Origin: CAYYJM01 sp964471755
GTDB taxonomy: Bacteria > Planctomycetota > Planctomycetia > Gemmatales > Gemmataceae
Length of the DNA stretch: 6,632 nt
Reading direction: 5' to 3'
NCBI GenBank assembly: GCA_964471755.1
Contig: CAYYJM010000320.1
Coordinates: forward strand, 1-6,632
Position 1 is the first letter of the stretch. Every line of letters starts with the position of its first letter. The notes under the pieces are model-generated. The model did no database searches and was not told the origin of the DNA. It saw only the letters and a list, made by a program, of their open reading frames with translations. The position numbers were made by a program, and so were the translations under genes. This document shows, piece after piece, positions 1-4,828 of this stretch.

Positions 1-120
1 GTGCGCTTACTCCGCTCGGCCTGCGGCCTCGCTGCGTGCGCGGCTCTGACAGACCACGCCGGAATACTAGAAATGAAACCACAGATCGGGCCGGAAGGAA
101 CGTGAAAAATGAGAGCGGGT

Positions 121-139
121 CCGAGAGTATTTCTCCCGG
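121..139 (-). terminator. Possible weak terminator hairpin after the last NADAR gene
   Basis: On the minus strand, just past the stop codon at 152-154, a 7-bp stem (CCGGGAG with CTCTCGG, including one G-U pair) closes a 5-base loop. A run of five T on the minus strand (plus positions 105-109) follows only after about 11 bases. A longer-range pair, AGGAACG at 96-102 with CGTTCCT at 147-153, could enclose the structure. The distance to the T-run makes it a poor intrinsic terminator, so this is a suggestion from position and pairing only. Confidence 0.25.
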
Positions 140-151
140 CCCCGTGCGTTC

Positions 152-790
152 CTAATCCTCGTCCGTGTCGGCCTCGACGGTCGCCAGGAGGCGGGCGCGG
201 AGACGCATCCAGATGTCGGCCATGAGGACGCCGGGGATCGCCTTGCTATCGCGCCGGGTGCGGTGGGTCAACGGTCGGGGTGCCGTCGAGAGCAGGGCTT
301 CGCGGGCGTTCTCGTTCTGCTCCATCTTGGCAGCGGTCGCGCGTTCCATCAGTTGCCAGTGAGGCCAGGTGCCGACTGGGATCTCTGCACCGGCGTAAGT
401 GAGTGTCGCGGCGTAGCCGACCTTCTCGCCCTCCTTGCGGGCGCGCGGGCCGGGCATCTCGGCGATCTCCAGCCGCTCGCGTCGGCTGGAGAACTTCAGC
501 CCCTGCCAGAACGACTCGACCGAAGCGTAGCGGATGCCGTCCAGCTCGAACGGCGTTGCCGCGAAGTTCGACAGCAGGTCGAGCGGAGCCGGGCTCCGAC
601 TGGTGATGTTGATTGGCTCCCGGCAGACGATCTCTTGCGAGCCGAGATCGAGCAGGGCAATGCCGGTGCCGCGCAGACCGAGATGCATGACGTGACCGTC
701 GCGCCCTTCCTTCCACGCGGCCAGTTCCAGCTCGTCGTCGGGCGTCTCCGGCACGACGATCAGGTGCTTCTCCTTGAGGATGGTACGCAT
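152..790 (-). CDS. Divergent NADAR-family (YbiA-like, DUF1768) protein, 212 aa
   Basis: This is a predicted soluble protein of the NADAR superfamily, whose members hydrolyse N-glycosidic bonds of ADP-ribose-like or riboflavin-intermediate substrates. Residues 1-65 form an N-terminal region I do not recognise. The family signature follows at about 72-100: LLSNFAATPFELDG, then SVESFWQGLKF, where Glu92 matches the conserved acidic residue of the SVEHxYQ-type motif. The second half keeps the A-AK--QN--REALLST pattern (about 151-169). It then reads RPLTH and IPG-LMADIWMRLR in place of the usual SP-D-FWG and G-N-LG--LM-LR block, so it belongs to a divergent subfamily. I chose ATG790 because GGAGG (801-805) lies 10 bases upstream. 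A GTG at 814 would add eight residues and overlap the upstream gene. That gene, also NADAR, ends 16 bases before this start, so the two are probably co-transcribed. Family membership is fairly secure; the substrate is unknown. Confidence 0.8.
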   Translation of the reverse strand: MRTILKEKHLIVVPETPDDELELAAWKEGRDGHVMHLGLRGTGIALLDLGSQEIVCREPINITSRSPAPLDLLSNFAATPFELDGIRYASVESFWQGLKFSSRRERLEIAEMPGPRARKEGEKVGYAATLTYAGAEIPVGTWPHWQLMERATAAKMEQNENAREALLSTAPRPLTHRTRRDSKAIPGVLMADIWMRLRARLLATVEADTDED

Positions 791-806
791 GGGCGAACGA
801 CCTCCA

Positions 807-1394
807 TCAGACACGGCGGATCAGGCCGATCGGTTTGCCGCACAGCGAAAAGTCGGGAATCTCCGGCGGAATCACGCTCTGAAACGCCGCTGGCGGTTGA
901 GTGCGTAGTTCCTGGCGCAGCTCCATCCAGAGTTGGCCGAGTTGATTCGTCCCTTCGAGCGAGTCGGCGTCCTTTTCGATGGCCCCCCAGAAGCGGTCCT
1001 TGGGCGAGCGCTCGACCAGGGCGCGTTCGGCAGTGCCGCGCAGCAGCGGCCCCATCCGCTCGAAGTGCAGGCAGAGCTTGACGCGCAGCACCCAGCGCAT
1101 GATGGCGATTTTGACCTCGGCCCAGTCGGGCCGGGACTTCTCCTTGCGGCCGGCCTTGTGGGCCAGACGCTTGCACATCATCGGGCTGTTCTGGTCGATG
1201 ATCTCGCGCTGCCACTCCGGTTCATGCGGAAACCGACACGCCTGATAGAGGGCCTCCGGCGTGCGGATGGCCACCTTCTCGACACGGAGCAGAAAGCCAC
1301 CGGTCATGTTGCCCAGGTCGCCGTAATCATCGGTCGCCTTCTGGAAGTGGATGACGTTCTCATGAACCGTGCCATCGTCGGCGATCCAGCGCAT
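807..1394 (-). CDS. NADAR-family protein (YbiA-like, DUF1768), 195 aa
   Basis: This protein follows the canonical NADAR layout. Residues 15-33 read IHFQKATDDYGDLGNMTGG, equivalent to the usual F-----FGELSNF opening. TPEALYQACRF at 45-55 matches the S/TVE--YQ-KF motif with Glu47. DW--VK---M--V---K at about 90-106 is the central helix. ERSPKDRFWG (128-137), G-NQLG (148-153) and LWMELRQEL (155-163) form the C-terminal signature. About 30 residues beyond the domain have no recognised match. No signal peptide or membrane segment is visible, so it is probably cytoplasmic. Known NADAR activities include cleavage of riboflavin-pathway intermediates and removal of ADP-ribose from guanine in DarT1-linked systems; which applies here is not shown. 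ATG1394 has only a poor G-rich ribosome binding site. A TTG at 1436 would add 14 residues, also with no good Shine-Dalgarno sequence, so the start is uncertain. It is followed after 16 bases by a second NADAR gene. Confidence 0.85.
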   Translation of the reverse strand: MRWIADDGTVHENVIHFQKATDDYGDLGNMTGGFLLRVEKVAIRTPEALYQACRFPHEPEWQREIIDQNSPMMCKRLAHKAGRKEKSRPDWAEVKIAIMRWVLRVKLCLHFERMGPLLRGTAERALVERSPKDRFWGAIEKDADSLEGTNQLGQLWMELRQELRTQPPAAFQSVIPPEIPDFSLCGKPIGLIRRV

Positions 1395-1473
1395 TGCAGT
1401 AGCCCCCCGCCAGGGTGGAATCTCCGATCGGCACAAAGCCTACGCCGAGCGGGGTGAAGTGTGACAGCGAACC

Positions 1474-1553
1474 GAACGATGAACGATGAATGAAGACCGA
1501 CGCCAGGACGTCGAATACTTCCCCTCCCGGTCTTTATTCATCGTTCATCGTTC
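1474..1553. repeat. 26-bp inverted repeat made of heptamer units, 28-base loop
   Basis: The arms at 1474-1499 and 1528-1553 are reverse complements at 25 of 26 positions. The arm is built on the heptamer GAACGAT repeated (GAACGATGAACGATGAAT), and on the minus strand the heptamer run continues upstream as AGAACGA AGAACGA TGAACGA. The right arm overlaps the last codons and the TGA stop (1538-1540) of the hydroxylase gene, so the repeat encodes its last residues, NDER. A short nested hairpin (CGACG with CGTCG, 1499-1514) sits in the loop. On the transcript this would be a long stem between the hydroxylase and NADAR genes. It lacks a typical U-tail, so it may be a U-less terminator, an RNA-stability element or a dispersed repeat. 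Confidence 0.75.
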
Positions 1554-2326
1554 TTCGTTCTTCTGAAAGGATAGAGGATTTGGCCGAGGAAGTCGCTGGG
1601 AAAGTGGACATCGTCGATGCCGAATGGCGTTGGATGTCGATCGGCCGGGTGGAAGTAGGTCCCGAAAAGAACGTCCCACAGGGGGCAGAGTTCGGCGAAG
1701 TTTTTGTCTCGCCCCTCGGCCCGGGTGGTGTGGTGCCAGTGATGGTATGCCGGACTGACGACCAGCCAGCCGAGCGGGCCGAAGGTCCAGCTCAGGTTCG
1801 CGTGAATGAGCAGTGAATGCAGCGTCATCAGCGGCAGACACCAGGCCACGACCTGAGGTGACAGACCGAACAGCAGGACCGGCAATGACTGGCCGATCCG
1901 CAGCGAGACGTCGTTGATCGGGTGGTGTCGAACCGTCGAGAGCCAGTCGAGCTGCCGGGAACTGTGGTGGATCGCGTGGAACTTCCAGAGGGCCACGCCG
2001 TGGAACCAGCGATGGACCCAGTAGCTGCTCAGATCGAAGAGGACCAGGAAGAGGATCACCTGCACCCAGACCGGCTGGGCTCCGAGTGGGCCGAAGCCGT
2101 CGCGCAGCCAGCCCGCGGTGGACAGACCGCACGCCAGGGCGATGAGCAGGACCAGGCCGAGGAGCGCCCCGCGGATCGCCGGCATGCACAGCAGATAGAG
2201 AACGTCGAGGTGTGTGTCCGACCGCCAGAGCGGCTGGCGGTACGCCGGGAACAGCCGTTCGAGCGGCCACAGAAGCAGGATCGGCAGCAGGAGCGTCAGG
2301 GCCACGGAGACGAGGTGCGGCTCCAT
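1538..2326 (-). CDS. Fatty acid hydroxylase / sterol desaturase superfamily membrane protein, 262 aa
   Basis: This is an integral membrane di-iron oxygenase of the fatty acid hydroxylase superfamily, which hydroxylates or desaturates lipid substrates using O2 and an electron donor. The histidine clusters that bind the metal are all present: HRWFH at 105-109 (HX3H), HAIHH at 117-121 (HX2HH) and HHWHH at 195-199. His134-His135 and His175 are further candidates in the usual intervals. Hydrophobic segments at about 5-22, 43-68, 87-104 and 145-175 give the expected multi-pass layout with the histidines on the cytoplasmic side. The start follows the upstream lipoprotein stop by 3 bases. GAGG at 2333-2336 is spaced 6 bases from the ATG, and the upstream TGA lies between the two, which suggests translational coupling. 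The C-terminal NDER is encoded inside an inverted repeat, so the tail may be repeat-derived. The lipid substrate cannot be told from sequence. Confidence 0.88.
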   Translation of the reverse strand: MEPHLVSVALTLLLPILLLWPLERLFPAYRQPLWRSDTHLDVLYLLCMPAIRGALLGLVLLIALACGLSTAGWLRDGFGPLGAQPVWVQVILFLVLFDLSSYWVHRWFHGVALWKFHAIHHSSRQLDWLSTVRHHPINDVSLRIGQSLPVLLFGLSPQVVAWCLPLMTLHSLLIHANLSWTFGPLGWLVVSPAYHHWHHTTRAEGRDKNFAELCPLWDVLFGTYFHPADRHPTPFGIDDVHFPSDFLGQILYPFRRTKNDER

Positions 2327-2329
2327 CGG

Positions 2330-3250
2330 TCACCTCGGTCGGCCCAGGAGGGCCGCGGCGGGCTTGACGAGCGACTCTGGGCCGGGGACCGGGGTGAGGC
2401 TTGGCCCGTCCAGTGTCGGTCCTTGCGGGGTCGGCGGCGTCGGCTCCGGGAAAGGCGTCGGGGTCGGCAGCGTTGGCGTCCCGGATCCGGGGCCGGGGAT
2501 GCTGGCCGGCGGAGGCACGAGCGGTGTCTGGTCCGTCGGAGCGGCCGGCGTCGGCGGAGTCGCCGAGTCCTTCGGAGCCGGCAGGACGGACTGTGGGCCT
2601 GCCGTGACCACCGGGATGCTCTGCGGGAGCGGTGCCCCTCGGGGCCGACGAACGGTCACGTCGCGGTCGGCCTCGAACAGGCGGCCGTCCTCCAGGCGGA
2701 ATTGCAGCATCAGCCGGAGCTTCTCCGTCGAGGGGATCACCTTCCAGGGCAGGATCAGGTTGTACCCCTGGGAGAGCAGGCCCATCCGCCACGATGCCTT
2801 GATCTGGTCCTTGTCGATGTACCACGTCGAAAGCAGGCGCTTGTGCCCCTCGGTGCTGACCTCCAGGACCTGGAGCATCGCCTCGCCGGGAACCTGGATC
2901 GGTCGGCCCTCCGCGTTCTGCGGTTCGATGATGACCTGGAGGCCGTCGTCGCACTGGCCGCTGGGAGAATCATGGCCTCCCGTCTGCCGACCCAGGACGA
3001 CGGAGCGAACCGGGAAGATGGCGACCGGTTTGCCCGGCTGGCCGTTATAGACGTCGCCACGGATGATGCGCATCTCGTGTTCGAGCGCGGCCGTGTAGAC
3101 GCCCTGACGATGGAGCTGCTCGCGGGTCTCGCGCAGATGCTCCTCGGTCTGACGCAGAGCGGACTCGACCGGGCCGCAGGAAGGGGTGTGACACCCCGCC
3201 AGGGCGGTCAGCAACAGAGCGGAAATCAGCAAAGCAAGGAGCCGGTGCAT
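2330..3250 (-). CDS. Predicted lipoprotein with coiled coil and proline-rich tail, 306 aa
   Basis: I do not recognise a named family. The N-terminus is a clear lipoprotein signal: a hydrophobic stretch at 4-17 followed by the lipobox L-A-G-C with Cys20, so the mature protein should be lipid-anchored in the envelope. Residues about 27-65 are charged and helical (heptad-like ESALRQTEEHLRETREQL), probably a short coiled coil. Residues about 75-202 form a likely beta-rich globular domain with alternating hydrophobic positions (LQVIIEP, AMLQVLEVS, LRLMLQFRLEDG). From about 205 to 296 the chain is dominated by Pro, Thr, Gly and Ser, typical of an extended linker or wall-facing tail. Cys25 and Cys100 could form a disulfide. 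AAGGA lies about 9 bases before the ATG. It is followed 3 bases later by the membrane hydroxylase, suggesting a two-gene envelope unit. The function is unknown. Confidence 0.8.
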   Translation of the reverse strand: MHRLLALLISALLLTALAGCHTPSCGPVESALRQTEEHLRETREQLHRQGVYTAALEHEMRIIRGDVYNGQPGKPVAIFPVRSVVLGRQTGGHDSPSGQCDDGLQVIIEPQNAEGRPIQVPGEAMLQVLEVSTEGHKRLLSTWYIDKDQIKASWRMGLLSQGYNLILPWKVIPSTEKLRLMLQFRLEDGRLFEADRDVTVRRPRGAPLPQSIPVVTAGPQSVLPAPKDSATPPTPAAPTDQTPLVPPPASIPGPGSGTPTLPTPTPFPEPTPPTPQGPTLDGPSLTPVPGPESLVKPAAALLGRPR

Positions 3251-3281
3251 GGTGCGATTTCCTTCCGCCGCTGTCGTCGGA

Positions 3282-3328
3282 CCCGGAGACCGGGAGAGAA
3301 ACCGCGGGGGCGTCTCCCGGTCTCCGGG
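3282..3328 (-). terminator. Perfect 16-bp inverted repeat between clpP2 and the lipoprotein gene
   Basis: CCCGGAGACCGGGAGA (3282-3297) and its exact reverse complement TCTCCCGGTCTCCGGG (3313-3328) flank a 15-base loop. The element begins seven bases after the clpP2 stop codon (3335-3337) and ends about 30 bases before the lipoprotein start. The stem is GC-rich and very stable in RNA. There is no T-run on the downstream side of the minus strand, so it is not a textbook intrinsic terminator. It could end or attenuate the tig-clpP transcript, or protect its 3' end. Confidence 0.55.
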
Positions 3329-3334
3329 CCAGAA

Positions 3335-3952
3335 TTACTCGCCGGCGGGTCGGGTCGGAATCTGGCTGGGCGGCAGACGTTCCAGCACATGATCGACCAG
3401 CCCGTAATCACGGGCCTCCCGCGCGCTCATGAAGTTATCGCGGTCGGTGTCCTTCTCCACCCGCTCCAGCGGCTGCCCGGTCAGGTCGGACAGAATCTGG
3501 TTCATGCGGGCCTTGGTGCGGAGCAGGTGCCGGGTCCGGATCTCGATGTCCGTGGCCGGCCCGCGTGCTCCGCCCAGCACCTGGTGGATCATGACCTCCG
3601 CGTTGGGCAGCGCGTTCCGCTTGCCCTTGGTGCCCGCAGCCAGCAGGGTGGCGGCCATGCTGGCGGCGATGCCGATGCAGTACGTCGCCACGTCGCAGGT
3701 GACGTAGCGCATCGTGTCGAAGATACTCATCCCCGCCGTCACGGAACCGCCCGGCGAGTTGATGTACAGGTGGATGTCCGCCTTGGGATCATCGAACTGC
3801 AGGAAGAGCATCTGGGCGACGATCAGGGCGGCCATGTCGTCTTCCACTTCACCCTGCAGAAAGATGATCCGGTCCTTGAGGAGACGGCTGTAGATGTCGT
3901 ACGCGCGCTCCTCCCGGCCACTGCGTTCCACCACAATCGGGATCGGGGGCAT
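3335..3952 (-). CDS. ATP-dependent Clp protease proteolytic subunit, catalytically complete copy (ClpP2), 205 aa
   Basis: This is the serine peptidase subunit (family S14) that forms heptameric rings of the Clp protease chamber and degrades proteins threaded in by an AAA+ unfoldase such as ClpX or ClpA/C. The protein aligns with E. coli ClpP along its length, e.g. AYDIYSRLLKDRIIFLQGEV (17-36) and LYINSPGGSVTAGMSIFDTM (62-81). The triad is intact: Ser98 in GIAASMAA, His123 in VMIHQ and Asp172 in DTDRDNF, with the same 25- and 49-residue spacing as in E. coli. The N-terminal segment before YDIYSRLL is short. ATG3952 was chosen because GGAG (3962-3965) lies 9 bases upstream and the domain begins soon after. 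An in-frame upstream extension of 31 residues (basic, Pro-rich) has no family counterpart. It lies 139 bases downstream of clpP1 on the same strand, and the pair probably works together. Confidence 0.95.
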   Translation of the reverse strand: MPPIPIVVERSGREERAYDIYSRLLKDRIIFLQGEVEDDMAALIVAQMLFLQFDDPKADIHLYINSPGGSVTAGMSIFDTMRYVTCDVATYCIGIAASMAATLLAAGTKGKRNALPNAEVMIHQVLGGARGPATDIEIRTRHLLRTKARMNQILSDLTGQPLERVEKDTDRDNFMSAREARDYGLVDHVLERLPPSQIPTRPAGE

Positions 3953-4091
3953 GGATTCGTTCTCCAGCCGGCCCGTCGCCGTTGCTCTGCATCGGCCGAC
4001 GGGGCGGGGTGGTATCAGAGGGAATGCCGGTTGACGACCCATCACGCGGGATGGGCCGCCGCACCAGCGCCACAGCTGGCAGGATCGTTAC

Positions 4092-4745
4092 TCAGGCCTT
4101 CTTTTCCGCCGACGGCATCTTGCCGACGACGTGATCGACCAGGCCGAATTGCTTGGCCGCCTCGGCCACGAAGTACTTGTTCCGCTCCGTCTCCCGAGCA
4201 ATCACGTCCAGCGGCTGCTTGGTGTGCTGGGCCAGGATTTCGTTGAGACGGTTCTTCTCGCGCAGGATCTCGGTCATCTCGATCTCGACGTCGGAGGCCT
4301 GGCCACCGATGCCGCCGTGCCAGGGCTGATGGATCATCACCTTGGCATGTGGCAGGATGTGCCGACGGCCTGGCGTGCCGGCCGCCAGCAGGACGGCGGC
4401 ACCGCTCGCCGCGATGCCCATGCAGTAGGTCGCGATCGGACACTCCAGGAACTGCATCGTGTCGTAGATCGCCAGCGTCGAGGAGACCGAGCCGCCCGGC
4501 GAGTTGATGTAGAAGCTGATCTCCTGGGTACGGTTCTCGTACTGCAAGTAGAGCATCTGCTGGATCGCCATCGCGGCCGTCAGGTCGTTGATGACCGGCT
4601 CGTAGATGCTCGAGCCTGACGCGCCGAAGAAGATGATCCGGTTATCGAGCAGGATGTCGCCCGTCCCGTAGCTGCGCTGCCGCTGATAGTCGCGGAAGCG
4701 CTGGCTGCGCAGGCCGTGCGCCAGGGGGTCGTGCTGTTCGGACAT
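4092..4745 (-). CDS. ClpP paralogue with Asn in place of the catalytic Asp (ClpP1), 217 aa
   Basis: This is a second, distinct S14 Clp protease subunit. The fold is clear: DILLDNRIIFFGASG (30-44), FYINSPGGSVSSTLAIYDTM (78-97), nucleophile Ser114 in MGIAASGAA and His139 in VMIHQP. The residue aligned with E. coli Asp185 (precursor numbering) in ERDRF is Asn189 in ERNKYF; one inserted residue in PWHGGIGG explains the 50-residue spacing from His139. Listeria monocytogenes ClpP1 is known to carry Asn at this position and to be active mainly with its ClpP2 partner. By analogy this subunit may be weak alone and act in a mixed complex with the product of the following gene, which is an inference. 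The N-terminal 29 residues are Arg/Gln-rich and differ from ClpP2. ATG4745 is preferred because AGGGA (4753-4757) is 7 bases upstream; the ATG at 4760 has no Shine-Dalgarno sequence and abuts a palindrome. The gene follows tig by 83 bases. Confidence 0.93.
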   Translation of the reverse strand: MSEQHDPLAHGLRSQRFRDYQRQRSYGTGDILLDNRIIFFGASGSSIYEPVINDLTAAMAIQQMLYLQYENRTQEISFYINSPGGSVSSTLAIYDTMQFLECPIATYCMGIAASGAAVLLAAGTPGRRHILPHAKVMIHQPWHGGIGGQASDVEIEMTEILREKNRLNEILAQHTKQPLDVIARETERNKYFVAEAAKQFGLVDHVVGKMPSAEKKA

Positions 4746-4759
4746 GGTCGTTTCCCTCA

Positions 4760-4822
4760 TTTAGCCGCCGGCAAGCCGGCGGTGCTTCTCCCACGCCGAC
4801 CGCCGGCAAGCCGGCGGCTAAA
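4760..4822. repeat. REP-like double palindrome between tig and clpP1
   Basis: Two copies of the self-complementary core CCGCCGGCAAGCCGGCGG occur at 4765-4782 and 4800-4817. Each can fold alone into a 7-bp hairpin with a CAAG loop (CTTG on the transcript). The copies sit in 24-base arms (4760-4783 and 4799-4822) that are reverse complements of each other except in the central AA/TT, with flanking TTTAG and CTAAA completing the symmetry, and a 15-base spacer. Either two small hairpins or one long stem-loop can form. This layout resembles REP/BIME elements, which occur as dispersed copies and affect mRNA stability or termination. The element ends three bases before the clpP1 Shine-Dalgarno sequence and begins seven bases after the tig stop codon. 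Confidence 0.8.
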
Positions 4823-4828
4823 TGGGCG

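Noticed and set aside
791..814. GTG814 start for the 212-aa NADAR gene, overlapping the upstream gene by 8 bases
   Set aside because: GGAGG at 801-805 lies inside that extension and is well placed for ATG790.
1395..1436. TTG1436 start for the 195-aa NADAR gene
   Set aside because: It is a rare start codon without a Shine-Dalgarno sequence, and the domain begins after ATG1394. It is not fully excluded because ATG1394 also has a weak site.
1545..2954. Long minus-strand frame (469 codons) overlapping the hydroxylase and lipoprotein in another frame
   Set aside because: Its translation is Pro/Arg/Gly-rich low complexity, while the competing frames show histidine clusters and a lipobox. It is a frame shadow.
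4036..4057. Hairpin CCCATC/GATGGG in the gap between clpP1 and clpP2
   Set aside because: The stem is short, extended only by a G-U pair, with no T-run. I could not distinguish it from chance in GC-rich DNA.
1922..4246. Very long open frame (774 codons) on the plus strand
   Set aside because: It runs antisense to hydroxylase, lipoprotein, clpP2 and part of clpP1, all of which have clear family motifs or a lipobox on the minus strand. Its translation is Arg/Gly/Gln-rich with no recognisable domain, as expected for the complement of GC-rich genes.
4746..4760. Upstream ATG4760 start for clpP1
   Set aside because: The ATG touches the palindrome and has no Shine-Dalgarno sequence. AGGGA sits correctly for ATG4745.
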